This document shows, piece by piece, positions 17,619-26,790 of a DNA stretch of 64,000 nucleotides (position 1 is the first letter of the stretch; every line of letters starts with the position of its first letter). The notes beneath the pieces were generated by a model that made no database searches, was not told the origin of the DNA, and saw only the letters and a program-made list of their open reading frames with translations. The DNA comes from CAYFSS01 sp964345975 (GTDB taxonomy: Bacteria > Bacillota > Clostridia > Saccharofermentanales > Fastidiosipilaceae), in the NCBI GenBank assembly GCA_964345975.1, contig CAYFSS010000005.1, positions 1 through 64,000 of the forward strand, given 5' to 3'. The position numbers and the translations under genes are program-made.

Positions 17619-18955
17619 ACCTGACCTATATCGCCCTCCTGATCTTCGGGGTGTCTAATGTCCTTTGGTTGCTCTTTGGTATTGGCTGGCCATCTTTGCT
17701 GATCCTCCTCTCGTTGACCTTTATTCCGGGTGTAACGCCAAACGACGTCTTTATCCATTCCTTTGGGCACCAGACCGTGATCTTCCTCATGTTCACGTTT
17801 ATCTTGAGCGGTCAATTACGAGAAACAGGAGTTCTACGTCGCTTAATCTTCCGCTTCTTGGGGCTCAAGTGGGCAAGGAAATCTTTCTTTCATCGAAGTG
17901 TCCTATACGCCGCAGCGGTCTTCACGGTTGGATCTTTTGTTGCCCCTACGGTCACCTTCCTTCTCTTCTATGCCTTCATGGAAGAACTCTGCGAGGTCGC
18001 AGGATATGAGAAGGGATCGGCTGAAGGTCATATCCTCATGGGCTTGACCGCTTGCTTAAGTTCTATCTCCTGTGCCGCCACCCCCATAGCCCACACCTTC
18101 CCTCTCATGGCGATGAATTACTATGAAGCACAAAGCAGAGAGGTCCTGAGTCATGGCGAATATTTTCGCTTTGCCTTCCCCTTAGGTCTCTTATTGGCTC
18201 TAGCTTGCTATCTGCTCCTTTGGTTTTATCATCGGAAAAACGTTGAGCGCGATGACAGTGCAACGCAAGCTAGGATCGACGATTGGCTGAGACAAGACGA
18301 GCAGCCCTTAAGTCGTAGGGCGCAGATTTCCTCCATCGTCTTTGGCTTGGTTTTGGTAAGTTGGTTGATCCCCGCATTCGTCCCCGCGATCAACGACGTT
18401 GTGAGGCCTTGGGGGCAAGCCTGGCCGGCGATTATTGGCGTGCTCATCTTGGCGATTATTAAGGTCAAGGGTGAACCTGTCCTTAATTTACCGCATGCTT
18501 TTAAAGAGCATGTACACTACGGAAGCCTCTTGATTTGTGCTGCAGCCCTTGCCCTGGGCTATTACATGGCCTTACCGGAACTTGGTGTGACGCAATTCAT
18601 CAGCGAATTATTGCTCCCTCGATTGGGTGGCCTATCCATCGCTATGCTCTTAGCTCTCCTCGGTATCGTGACCATCGCCATGACGAACGTCCTGAGCAAT
18701 CTCGTGACGACAACCTTGATGGCTCAGATTGCTCTTCCGTTGCTTCTGGATATCGCACCGACCTGGGCTGCTTTAGGTGCCATCGTCATTGGATTTGCGG
18801 CGAGCCTGGCTTTTGCGCTTCCCCCCTCGATAGCTCATATCGCTATAGCGGGTGGTTCGGGTTGGACAAACGTAAGGACACAAGCAAAAGTCGGCACAGT
18901 CCTTGCACTCGGAGCGATGGTATCTCTTACCGTTTCCCTCTTCCTCATCGTCTAG
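17615..18955 (+). CDS. DASS/SLC13-type anion:sodium symporter-like membrane protein
   Basis: 446 residues from ATG 17615, which overlaps the SDR stop as ATGA; an in-frame TTG at 17603 is less likely. About 11-12 hydrophobic segments are visible. Two re-entrant-type motifs are seen: CAATPIAHTFPL in the first half and LSNLVTTTLMAQ, a variant of the SNT motif, in the second. This layout fits the divalent anion:Na+ symporter superfamily, which imports dicarboxylates or sulfate. The hydrophilic loop about residues 205-235 separates the two halves. The transported anion is unknown. Confidence 0.75.
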   Translation: MNLTYIALLIFGVSNVLWLLFGIGWPSLLILLSLTFIPGVTPNDVFIHSFGHQTVIFLMFTFILSGQLRETGVLRRLIFRFLGLKWARKSFFHRSVLYAAAVFTVGSFVAPTVTFLLFYAFMEELCEVAGYEKGSAEGHILMGLTACLSSISCAATPIAHTFPLMAMNYYEAQSREVLSHGEYFRFAFPLGLLLALACYLLLWFYHRKNVERDDSATQARIDDWLRQDEQPLSRRAQISSIVFGLVLVSWLIPAFVPAINDVVRPWGQAWPAIIGVLILAIIKVKGEPVLNLPHAFKEHVHYGSLLICAAALALGYYMALPELGVTQFISELLLPRLGGLSIAMLLALLGIVTIAMTNVLSNLVTTTLMAQIALPLLLDIAPTWAALGAIVIGFAASLAFALPPSIAHIAIAGGSGWTNVRTQAKVGTVLALGAMVSLTVSLFLIV

Positions 18956-19377
18956 GGCTTAGCTTACATAGACCTTTCATTCGTGGGATGTTTTCCGGGT
19001 TCGCATTTCAACAAGTGCAAGCCTCTATTTTGCGAAGTCTTTGCTTGGGTTTAAGCCGTCACTAATCTTGTTTTGCGCTTAGGGAAGTAAGCTTCATTGA
19101 TGTTCCCCATGGAGTGCACCTATAGCTCTCCAAAATGCTGATCCGATCAACTGCGATGAATCGAGCAAACTCGAGACTCCCGGCATGTTTCGCCGGAAAG
19201 CTAAATCTATGAAAGACAAGGCGATCTTTCTCTGCTCACATCAAGCCGAAGGACACTTCTGTTCTCTCTGCGGCCGTGCTAAACCTCTGAATTTATAGTC
19301 CAAAACCGAGCTGTAGCAGATTAACGAGCATAATTCACCGTGGCTACCTATACTAAGCCGAAAGAAAGAGGTGCCTC
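18956..19377. other. Intergenic region with two small perfect hairpins
   Basis: About 420 bases without a gene. Two adjacent hairpins stand out: TCGAG (19161-19165), loop CAAA, CTCGA; and CCGGC (19180-19184), 7-base loop, GCCGG (19192-19196). They are followed by an A-rich internal stretch and another purine-rich segment before the next gene. This looks like a structured leader, but it does not match the TPP, SAM, glycine, cobalamin or c-di-GMP class I consensus as I know them. No clear terminator for the transporter is seen. Confidence 0.4.
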
Positions 19378-20226
19378 ATGGTGAATTATCTATTAAATGA
19401 CGGTACGTCAATCCCTGTGATAGGGCTAGGAACCTATAAGATCACGGAATCCCCCGAATCCATTGCAGCAGCGATTGAAGCCGGTTATAAACTCATCGAC
19501 ACCGCCTGGATCTATGGCAACGAAGCACTCGTCGGCGAGGGCATGCGACTTGCTGCCGATCGAGGTTTTGCTAAGGATTACCTGGTCGCAACGAAGGTCT
19601 GGCCAAATCATTACACGAAGGATCTCACGAAGCGTTCCCTCGATCGCTCGATCCGAGAGCTGGGGATCGATCAGCTGGACATCGTCTATCTTCACTGGCC
19701 GGCTGAAGGTTTGTCGGATGCCTGGAAAGTCCTAGAACAATATAAAGATGAGGGCATCATCCGCACGATTGGCGTCTCAAATTTCACCATGAAGATGTTG
19801 GAAGAATTCAAACAAAGTGCAAACGTTCCTCCGGCGCTTAACCAAATTGAGATCCATCCTTTCTGGCCTGAAATCGACATGGTCTCTTACCTGCAAGAAG
19901 AAAATATCCTACCGGTAGCTTATTCTCCCTTGGCACGAATGAACGAAGCCCTCCATGCAACCGATACGATCAAATCCATCTCGAGCCGATTAAATCGCAA
20001 GCCAAATCAAATCATCTTGCGCTGGCTTATCGAGCGTGAAATTGCTGTCGTTCCTAAGTCTGTTGATCGCGAAAGACAGCGAGAAAACTTGGCGATCTTC
20101 GACTTCGAACTCACCCCGGAAGATATTGCCGCCTTATCCGTCTTGGGACGCGATACCGGTAAGGTCGGCGGCGCAGATCCAAACGATCTCGCGTGGCAAG
20201 CAGAGATGAAGGCACTTCCACTGTAA
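19378..20226 (+). CDS. Aldo/keto reductase
   Basis: 282 residues with AAAGAGGTG before the ATG. The catalytic tetrad of the family is complete: D41, Y46, K73 and H106 (VYLHWPAE). The C-terminal SVDRERQRENLAIFDF segment is the NADPH phosphate-binding region. It reduces aldehydes or ketones with NADPH. The neighbouring fucosidase and YhcH genes suggest a sugar-related carbonyl substrate, but this is inference. Confidence 0.9.
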   Translation: MVNYLLNDGTSIPVIGLGTYKITESPESIAAAIEAGYKLIDTAWIYGNEALVGEGMRLAADRGFAKDYLVATKVWPNHYTKDLTKRSLDRSIRELGIDQLDIVYLHWPAEGLSDAWKVLEQYKDEGIIRTIGVSNFTMKMLEEFKQSANVPPALNQIEIHPFWPEIDMVSYLQEENILPVAYSPLARMNEALHATDTIKSISSRLNRKPNQIILRWLIEREIAVVPKSVDRERQRENLAIFDFELTPEDIAALSVLGRDTGKVGGADPNDLAWQAEMKALPL

Positions 20227-20292
20227 ACTCGGTCGGAACCGCGAGCAAAGAGCATACCGCCAACAAGAAGCACACAGCCAACAAGGAGAACG

Positions 20293-21714
20293 ATGGACTA
20301 TACAAAGACATTGGAAGAACTGGCTCTCCAAGCACTTCCCTCGGAGCGTCAGCTCGCATGGCATGAGATCGGAGCCTATGGATTTATCCACTACGGCGTC
20401 AACACCTATACAGGGCGAGAATGGGGCGACGGAACTGAAGACCCATCCATCTTCGCGCCCACAGATCTCGATCCCGAATCCTGGGTTCTCGCTCTTAAGG
20501 ACGCAGAGCTCAAAGGACTGGTCTTGACGGCAAAGCATCACGATGGCTTCTGTATGTGGCGGACGAAAACCACAAAGCACTCGGTCGCATCCTCCCCATA
20601 TCAAGGCGATGTCGTCGGGGAAACGGCAGAAGCCTGCCGTAAGCATGGTCTTAAATTCGGTATCTACCTCTCTCCTTGGGATCAGAATTCTCCGAGCTAT
20701 GGGACCGATGAATACAATGATTCCTACCTGGCACAACTCCGTGAGCTCTTGTCGAATTATGGTGAGATCTTCCATGTTTGGTTTGACGGAGCATGTGGTG
20801 AGGGTCCCAATGGAAAGACCCAAGTCTATGATTTCCCTGCCTACATCAAGCTCGTACGTGAACTTCAGCCACAGGCTACGATTTTCTTTGACCGTGGGCC
20901 CGACGTGCGTTGGGTCGGGAACGAAGCCGGTCAAACCAGGTTCCAGGAATGGGGTGCTGTTCCTTCAGAGCTCTGTGATCTCCACGAAGATGCGATGATC
21001 GACGGAGGAGATCCGGCCTATGAGCTCCACGGAATCTATAATACGGATCCCAGTCTTGGACTCTTGGAAATGTCTCTTGCCAGTCGTCGTCTCGTCTATT
21101 GCCCTTCCGAGGTCGACGTCTCGATTCGACCGGGCTGGTTCTACCACGAAGATCAGGAACCCAAGTCGCCTGATGTGCTTTTCCATCTATGGAAGCGCAG
21201 CGTGGGGGGTAATAGCTGCTTGAATCTCAATGTTCCCCCGATGCCGAGCGGCCGTTTTGATCCCAAGGATGTTGCGGCGTTGAAGGGGCTGGGGGAGAGA
21301 ATTCGCCGGGCTTTTGCTTTGCAAGTGAATGACGTGCAGGTTGAAGCAGTGCATACGATAGGCACAACTCAGGGGGAATTATCCTTAGGGACGTCGCAAA
21401 GAGCTTGGCGTTATGAATTCCCTGAGAAGACCCCCATCGCATACATCGTGTTGGAAGAAGACCTGACTCAAGGGCAGCGAATTTCTTCGTTTGAAATTGA
21501 AGCGACGGGGCCATTTGGCAAACCACAAACGATTTATCATGGAACCACGGTTGGGTTTAGGAAGATCGTGGAACTAAACGGGTATGAGGCTAAGGATTTA
21601 AAGCTCATCGTGCGGCTTTCTCGAGGCCAGGCTCAGTTGAAAACTGTGAAGTTTTATGCGGATCGGGATGAAGAAACAAGGCAGTGGGTGACAGGGCGCA
21701 CAATCATGGACTAA
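20293..21714 (+). CDS. Alpha-L-fucosidase, GH29
   Basis: 473 residues preceded by AAGGAG. Family GH29 signatures: the HHDGF segment (TAKHHDGFCMWR, 79-90), the YLSPWD strand, and the nucleophile aspartate D165 in HVWFDGACGEGP. The C-terminal part from about 340 is beta-rich. No signal peptide is seen, so it acts in the cytoplasm on imported fucosylated oligosaccharides, or is exported by other means. The 66-base spacer before it holds a short direct repeat (gccaacaag). No sugar transporter is adjacent. Confidence 0.9.
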   Translation: MDYTKTLEELALQALPSERQLAWHEIGAYGFIHYGVNTYTGREWGDGTEDPSIFAPTDLDPESWVLALKDAELKGLVLTAKHHDGFCMWRTKTTKHSVASSPYQGDVVGETAEACRKHGLKFGIYLSPWDQNSPSYGTDEYNDSYLAQLRELLSNYGEIFHVWFDGACGEGPNGKTQVYDFPAYIKLVRELQPQATIFFDRGPDVRWVGNEAGQTRFQEWGAVPSELCDLHEDAMIDGGDPAYELHGIYNTDPSLGLLEMSLASRRLVYCPSEVDVSIRPGWFYHEDQEPKSPDVLFHLWKRSVGGNSCLNLNVPPMPSGRFDPKDVAALKGLGERIRRAFALQVNDVQVEAVHTIGTTQGELSLGTSQRAWRYEFPEKTPIAYIVLEEDLTQGQRISSFEIEATGPFGKPQTIYHGTTVGFRKIVELNGYEAKDLKLIVRLSRGQAQLKTVKFYADRDEETRQWVTGRTIMD

Positions 21715-21801
21715 GTTCGCAATAATACGTGATTAAACGAGCTCAAGACCTTATAATTAGCCATGACGAACGATCATTTATCTAGCTCGGAGGAAGAGTT
21801 T

Positions 21802-22002
21802 ATGGAAATAACAAAAGATCATGTGATTGGTGATTTGGTCCGCATCGATATCCGCTACGCTCAAATTCTTATGATGAACGGCATGGGTTGCATAGGCTGC
21901 CCCGCTTCGCAAAGTGAGACGCTCGAAGAGGCTGCGATGGTCCACAACATGAACCTCGAGGATCTCTTGGAAGAGCTCAATACCGTCGAGGTCGAAGCTT
22001 AG
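21802..22002 (+). CDS. DUF1858 domain protein
   Basis: 66 residues. I chose ATG 21802 because GGAGGAAGAG precedes it; an ATG at 21763 has no ribosome site. The segment NGMGCIGCPAS (C30, C33) and SETLEEAAMVHNMNLEDLLEELN match DUF1858, a small helical domain that often accompanies hybrid-cluster or redox proteins and may bind a metal through the CxxC pair. Function unknown. It is followed by a strong terminator. Confidence 0.85.
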   Translation: MEITKDHVIGDLVRIDIRYAQILMMNGMGCIGCPASQSETLEEAAMVHNMNLEDLLEELNTVEVEA

Positions 22003-22060
22003 CTTACATTCCAAAAGCACCCGTCATATCTGTTGCACACCGTGATATCAATTGAAGCCG

Positions 22061-22090
22061 GCGACCCTTCGGGGTCGCTTCTTTTGTTTC
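22061..22090 (+). terminator. Rho-independent terminator with UUCG loop
   Basis: GCGACCC (22061-22067), loop TTCG, GGGTCGC (22072-22078), followed by TTCTTTTGTTT. It closes the unit ending with the DUF1858 gene. Confidence 0.92.
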
Positions 22091-22153
22091 TCGAGGCATG
22101 GGATTAAAATAACGAAGGCAAAGGTATTTACAGTTTTCTATTGAAGAAAGTCT

Positions 22154-22201
22154 CGTCAGGATTGACTTTCGTCAGGATTGGCTTTCGGCAAGATTAGCTT
22201 G
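22154..22201 (+). repeat. Three tandem 16-bp repeats upstream of the YhcH gene
   Basis: Units at 22154-22169 (cgtcaggattgacttt), 22170-22185 (cgtcaggattggcttt) and 22186-22201 (cggcaagattagcttg, diverged). They end 27 bases before the start codon. A possible operator or promoter duplication; TTGGCT (22178-22183) and GAATAG (22201-22206) are 17 bases apart. Confidence 0.6.
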
Positions 22202-22228
22202 AATAGATCTAAGACCTAGGAGTAAAAC

Positions 22229-22666
22229 ATGATCATCGACAAAACCACGAATCTAAAGAATTACAGCAGTCTCGTTAAGAACTTGGACCGTGCCGTTAAA
22301 TTCATCGAGGGCAATTACGATTTAGCTGAAGGAGTTTATCCTTTCGAAGGCGGTCGTGTCGTGGCGACCGAACTGACAAGTGCTCCTCTGGTTTCAAAAG
22401 AATTCGAGGCGCATCGCAATTTTGCAGATGTCATGATCATCCTCGAGGGTGAAGAAACCGTGAGTTATACGGCCTTCGAAGATATGACGCCCACAACGGA
22501 ATATGACACCGAGAAAGATGTCGCCTTCTACACCGGGGAGGACCTCACGGTTTCTGTTCCGGCCGGGTATTTTTACATTGTCATGCCGGGCGAAGGTCAC
22601 AAACCCGGGATTCACCTGGATGAAGAATCGACGGTTAAGAAGTACATCGTGAAACTGGAGCAATAG
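22229..22666 (+). CDS. YhcH/YjgK/YiaL family protein (DUF386)
   Basis: 145 residues, AGGAG before the ATG. The cupin-like core is recognisable from LTSAPLVSKEFEAHRNFADV and the C-terminal MPGEGHKPGI segment, whose histidines may bind metal. Relatives include EbgC and proteins in sialic acid or sugar acid clusters, where they act as anomerases or sugar-binding proteins. It lies downstream of the fucosidase but behind a terminator, so it is a separate unit. Substrate unknown. Confidence 0.85.
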   Translation: MIIDKTTNLKNYSSLVKNLDRAVKFIEGNYDLAEGVYPFEGGRVVATELTSAPLVSKEFEAHRNFADVMIILEGEETVSYTAFEDMTPTTEYDTEKDVAFYTGEDLTVSVPAGYFYIVMPGEGHKPGIHLDEESTVKKYIVKLEQ

Positions 22667-22720
22667 ATCCAGGATTCTTGAAGACTTCTCGTAGGTTTAG
22701 GTGGATTCAATTTACTTACG

Positions 22721-22775
22721 CGTGTCCGCCTCGTGTCTGCCGCATGCCCGCCGCATGCCCGCCGCATGTCCGCCT
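22721..22775. repeat. Five tandem 11-bp repeats
   Basis: Units begin at 22721, 22732, 22743, 22754 and 22765, for example catgcccgccg twice in a row, with cgtgtccgcct and catgtccgcct variants. The array sits between the convergent YhcH gene and the marR gene and is far more GC-rich than its surroundings. No T-tract follows, so a terminator role is unlikely. Confidence 0.7.
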
Positions 22776-22809
22776 CGCAGTTGTCCGTTCTGTCTTCATA
22801 AACAGCACC

Positions 22810-23373
22810 TTAGTTCAGCTTATCGCCACGTGCCCTGGCACGTTCCAAGACTTCAGGCGATAGATTGATCTCTCCCAAATAACGATTCATGTCATCGAGA
22901 AGGGTCGTCGAGATAATCTTGACCATTTCTCCTAATAGTTTGAGCTCCCGGTCCGAGAAATTTTGCTTCAAACGACGAGCCAAGATCCTGGCGTAACGCT
23001 GGCTTGTGCCAAAGACTTCGTAGTACTTCGGTGTCACCTTAAGGAGCGTCACACGCCCATCGGTCGGTGACTTCTCACGCGTCAGATAATCCTTCTTCTC
23101 CAGATTCATGACCTTATAAGCAGCGTTTGGCTGAGAGACATTGATGTACTCGGCAAAATCCGAAACCGTCGGCTCATCCATTTGCGCAATGACCTCAATA
23201 CAAAACGTCTCGAGAGGCGTTAGCGCATCATCCTTATCCTGCTGCATCCGACGAAAAATTCGCTGGAAGTAATAGAGCTTAGCTTTACTGACCAGGGAAT
23301 TGATTTCTCGGCCCAGGGTCTCAAGACTGGGATCGGTCAATTTAAGCTCGGTATTCTTGGAAGCATCAGACAT
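22810..23373 (-). CDS. MarR-family transcriptional regulator of the fab operon
   Basis: 187 residues from ATG 23373, preceded by GGAGG; the start overlaps the fabZ stop as ATGTCTGA. It has the MarR winged-helix layout: EVIAQMDEPTVSDFAEYINVSQPNAAYKVMNLEKKDYLTREKSPTDGRVTLLKVT. Being the last gene of a complete fatty-acid operon, it is a candidate functional counterpart of FabT, the MarR repressor of streptococcal fab genes. A matching inverted repeat lies in the operon leader at 34071-34094. The regulatory link is inference. Confidence 0.85.
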   Translation of the reverse strand: MSDASKNTELKLTDPSLETLGREINSLVSKAKLYYFQRIFRRMQQDKDDALTPLETFCIEVIAQMDEPTVSDFAEYINVSQPNAAYKVMNLEKKDYLTREKSPTDGRVTLLKVTPKYYEVFGTSQRYARILARRLKQNFSDRELKLLGEMVKIISTTLLDDMNRYLGEINLSPEVLERARARGDKLN

Positions 23374-23806
23374 TTTGATCCTCCATGAGAGCAAAGGAGA
23401 GGTCGGCAGAACAGACCACTTCGTCGTCGACTCTTGCCTCCGCCGTGCAGAAGACGAAGCCGGAGCGTGAGCGAGTCACGTCGATTCTCATGATGAGCTG
23501 ATCGCCGGGTCTAACGATGCCCTTGAAGCGTGCTTTGTTGACTCCGGCATAGAGTGCGATGCGTCCTTGGTACTCCGGTAAACTCAGGCAACAACAGGCC
23601 GCAACTTGAGCTAAAGCTTCAAGTTGAAGCACACCCGGCATGATAGGTTCACCCGGGAAATGACCTTGGAAATACGGTTCATTAGCAGTGACGTTCTTTA
23701 GACCCACAGCAGACTTGCCGGGCTCACCTTCGATGATCCTGTCGACCAGAAGCATCGGATAGCGATGTGGGATGATTTCCTGGATTTCTTTGAGTTCTAA
23801 TTTCAC
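23366..23806 (-). CDS. fabZ: 3-hydroxyacyl-ACP dehydratase
   Basis: 146 residues with a GTG start at 23806, two to three bases after the fabF stop, with AAGGGA upstream. The hot-dog-fold catalytic pair is H49 (GHFPGEPIMPG) and E63 (LQLEALAQ). It removes water from 3-hydroxyacyl-ACP in the third step of each elongation cycle. No FabA or FabM is nearby. Confidence 0.95.
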   Translation of the reverse strand: MKLELKEIQEIIPHRYPMLLVDRIIEGEPGKSAVGLKNVTANEPYFQGHFPGEPIMPGVLQLEALAQVAACCCLSLPEYQGRIALYAGVNKARFKGIVRPGDQLIMRIDVTRSRSGFVFCTAEARVDDEVVCSADLSFALMEDQNV

Positions 23807-23809
23807 GCT

Positions 23810-25054
23810 CTAGTTCCCTTCATATTTGCCGAAAGCCAGGCAAGCGTTATGACCGCCGAACCCCAGTGAATTGCTCAAGACGTAGGTGAGATCTGCGGCT
23901 CGTCCGACATCCGGTACGATGTCCAGATCACAAGCCGGATCATCGACCCGGTGTCCGATCGTCGGAGGAATCCAACCGTCTCTAAGCGCCAAGACACAGA
24001 CGGCAGCTTCGAGCCCACCACTAGCCCCTAAGAGGTGGCCACACATGGATTTTGTCGAACTGATCGCCAGTTTATCAGCATGTTCACCGAAGGTCATGCG
24101 AATGGCCTTCGTTTCCGTTTCATCGTTCAACGGAGTCGACGTACCGTGCGTGTTGATGTACTGGATGTCCTCTTTCTCGAGCCCTGCATCGCCAATCGCA
24201 AGTTCGAAACAGCGTACAGCCTGGGTCGCTTCGGGATCCGGCGCAGTTACATGGTAGGCATCACAGGTGGTGCCATAGCCTAAGATCTCGGCCAAGATCT
24301 TAGCCCCTCTTGCCTTGGCATGTTCATATTCTTCAAGCACGAGAAGACCTGCCCCCTCACCGATGACAAAACCGTCTCGCTCTTTATCATACGGGATGGA
24401 AGCCCTGTCCGGATCTTTGGATTGGGAAAGCGCCCTCAAGGCAGCAAATCCACCGACCCCCATCTTCGTGATCGAAGCCTCGGATCCGCCGGCCATCATG
24501 AGATCGACTTCACCATACTGAATCATTCGAAAAGCCTGCCCGATCGCATCCGTCCCGGCAGCACAGGCTGTATTGACGGAGGATGAATGCGCCTTAAGAC
24601 CGTTTGCCATCGAAACCTGTGCAGCTACGATATTGCTGATAGCCAGGGGAACGAAGAAAGGCGACACACGGTGGAAGCCTTGTTCATAACCGCGCGATAC
24701 CTGTTCCTCAATGGATTCGATGCCTGCAATACCGGTGCCTAGAATGACCCCCATGCGTTCGGGATTGAAGGAACCCTCCTCAAGGCTTGCACTGCGCATG
24801 GCTTCCTGACTGGCAGCAACTGCAAAGTGCATGACCCTATCCATCCGCCTGGCTTCTTTGCGGTCGATGTAATCTTCAGCATTGAACCCTTTGACTTGAC
24901 CTGCAACATGAACGTTGACGGTCTCCATCCCCGGAATTGAAAGTTCGGAGATTCCGTTGGTCCCAACCTTGATCTTTTCCCACGTCTCTTCTGCGGTGAG
25001 CCCCAAAGGACTGATGATGCCTAGACCTGTGACGACGACACGTTTTCTTTCCAT
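23810..25054 (-). CDS. fabF: 3-oxoacyl-ACP synthase II
   Basis: 414 residues, GAGGAG before the ATG. Catalytic triad C164 (NTACAAGTDA), H303 (NTHGTSTPLND) and H340 (KSMCGHLLGASG), plus the conserved K335. It extends acyl-ACP with malonyl-ACP. It lies 39 bases after fabG in the operon. Confidence 0.96.
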   Translation of the reverse strand: MERKRVVVTGLGIISPLGLTAEETWEKIKVGTNGISELSIPGMETVNVHVAGQVKGFNAEDYIDRKEARRMDRVMHFAVAASQEAMRSASLEEGSFNPERMGVILGTGIAGIESIEEQVSRGYEQGFHRVSPFFVPLAISNIVAAQVSMANGLKAHSSSVNTACAAGTDAIGQAFRMIQYGEVDLMMAGGSEASITKMGVGGFAALRALSQSKDPDRASIPYDKERDGFVIGEGAGLLVLEEYEHAKARGAKILAEILGYGTTCDAYHVTAPDPEATQAVRCFELAIGDAGLEKEDIQYINTHGTSTPLNDETETKAIRMTFGEHADKLAISSTKSMCGHLLGASGGLEAAVCVLALRDGWIPPTIGHRVDDPACDLDIVPDVGRAADLTYVLSNSLGFGGHNACLAFGKYEGN

Positions 25055-25093
25055 CTTGTACTCCTCTAAACCACTCTTTAATTTGCGTTTAAG

Positions 25094-25825
25094 CTATCGA
25101 TTCATCCCGCCATCGACAGAGAAACACTGTGCGGTTATATACTGCGCCTCTTCACTTAAGAGGAAACGGCAAACACCGGCGACATCCTGTGGCGTCCCAA
25201 ATTTCTTCAAGGCAATGCTCTCACGCATCTCCGTTTGAATCTTCTCAGGTAGAACGTCAGTCATCGGTGTCTCAATAAAGCCCGGCGCAACACAGTTCAC
25301 CGTCACACCCCTCGATCCCAGTTCCATCGCAAGCGTCTTGGTCATGGCAATGAGGGCTGCCTTAGCCCCTGCATAATTGATCTGCCCAGGATTCCCCTTG
25401 AGACCCACGATGCTCGAGATATTGACGATCGAACCGGAACGTTGACGCATCATGATCTTTCCGGCTTCTTGCATGAGAATAAAGGGGGCTTTTTGGTTCA
25501 CCTTATAAACTAGATCGAAATCCTCTTCCTTCATGCGGATCGCCAAGGCATCGCGGTTGAGTCCGGCATTGTTCACTAAGCCGTCAAGCTGACCATGCTC
25601 ATGATGGACTTTAGCTACGAGATCACGACAGGCTTCGCTATCACTGAGATCTGCTTGATAGATCGTAGCTTGACCGCCCGCTGCTTCAACCAGACGCTTC
25701 GTTTCGTTGACGCCGGCTTCATCGCCGCCATAATGCAAGCAAAGCATCGCCTCTTCTGCTGCCAGCGATTCGGCAATAGCCTGCCCGATGGCACCGCTTG
25801 CCCCTGTAATTAAAATGACCTTCAT
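25094..25825 (-). CDS. fabG: 3-oxoacyl-ACP reductase
   Basis: 243 residues, AAGGGGG before the ATG. NADPH motif TGASGAIG (7-14), NNAG at 85-88 and the catalytic set S138, Y151, K155 (INYAGAKAAL) identify a classical SDR of the FabG type. Reduces 3-oxoacyl-ACP. A gap of 69 bases separates it from fabD, the longest inside the operon, and no signal is visible in it. Confidence 0.95.
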   Translation of the reverse strand: MKVILITGASGAIGQAIAESLAAEEAMLCLHYGGDEAGVNETKRLVEAAGGQATIYQADLSDSEACRDLVAKVHHEHGQLDGLVNNAGLNRDALAIRMKEEDFDLVYKVNQKAPFILMQEAGKIMMRQRSGSIVNISSIVGLKGNPGQINYAGAKAALIAMTKTLAMELGSRGVTVNCVAPGFIETPMTDVLPEKIQTEMRESIALKKFGTPQDVAGVCRFLLSEEAQYITAQCFSVDGGMNR

Positions 25826-25894
25826 AGGTTCCCCCTTAAAACGAATTGATGTTCCGCCGCTAAGATGCCGTGTTCATGTTCCAATGCCGCTTGT

Positions 25895-26788
25895 CTAGGC
25901 ACCTTCTTCAAGCCACGTCTCCATGGCCTTAGCTGTACCGATATGATGCATATCGAGGCGACGATTCTTGCGTTTAAGGAGCGGTAAGAGGACAGGTTTT
26001 GCGGCGAATTCCACGAATTCACCTTCCTCAGAACGCTCTAACAAAGCATCAAAACAGGCATCCACTTCCAAAGGTCGCGCTAACTGTTCAGCCATTTCTC
26101 GAACAATCTCTCTTGCTTCCTCTCCGGTACGGTTTAACGGCATAAAACAGCGAGGTTCTTGCCACCGGACCTCATTCAAGACTTTGCGGAAAGGTTCGAT
26201 GCACGGGTCAAACACTTGACTATGAAAAGCCCCCTCAACGTCCAGATAGACCAGTCTTGCCTGAGTGAAATCTGCTTCTATCTTATGCAGATCCTCAAGA
26301 GCACCGGATAAAACATGTTGTGTCGGGCTGTTGATGTTCGCCAGACTCACCTTCGGATGCTCTTCAAGCACTGTTTCTATTTCATCGCGCTTAGGTCCAA
26401 GCACTGCCAGCATGCCGTCTTCCCCACGGGTTTCCAAGCGTTCACTCATGAGCCTTGCACGCTCCAAAACCACATGGATCACAGCGTCGAGGGTGAGAAA
26501 ACCTGCTGCATAGAGTGCGGCAAATTCTCCGATCGAGAGTCCCATGACCGCATCCGGCTTTCGTCCGTGTTCCTCCATAATTCGTACCAGAGCTAATTGA
26601 TGGAGTGCGATCGCCGGTTGGGAAAACTTTGTCTGCCCAAGTTCCTCCGCCGTTAATTCCAAAATCTGCTCCAGATCCGGATGGATTGCAAAGGCTATGT
26701 CATAGACGGCCTTTGCTTCCGGAAACGTTAAGAGGTCTTTTCCCATTTCGGGCAATTGACTGCCTTGCCCCCCAAAGAGATAGATCAC
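25895..26788 (-). CDS. fabD: Malonyl-CoA:ACP transacylase
   Basis: 297 residues with a GTG start at 26788, two bases after the preceding stop, and GAGAGGGG upstream. The N-terminal FGGQGSQ motif, the nucleophile S85 in GLSIGEFAAL (usually GHSxGE, so the histidine is replaced by leucine) and H189 in GAFHS are visible. It loads malonyl groups onto AcpP. Confidence 0.93.
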   Translation of the reverse strand: MIYLFGGQGSQLPEMGKDLLTFPEAKAVYDIAFAIHPDLEQILELTAEELGQTKFSQPAIALHQLALVRIMEEHGRKPDAVMGLSIGEFAALYAAGFLTLDAVIHVVLERARLMSERLETRGEDGMLAVLGPKRDEIETVLEEHPKVSLANINSPTQHVLSGALEDLHKIEADFTQARLVYLDVEGAFHSQVFDPCIEPFRKVLNEVRWQEPRCFMPLNRTGEEAREIVREMAEQLARPLEVDACFDALLERSEEGEFVEFAAKPVLLPLLKRKNRRLDMHHIGTAKAMETWLEEGA

Positions 26789-26790
26789 CT

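Noticed and set aside
19141..19260. c-di-GMP class I or glycine riboswitch
   Set aside because: The conserved core bases of these families are missing although local hairpins and a GCCGAAGG stretch look suggestive.
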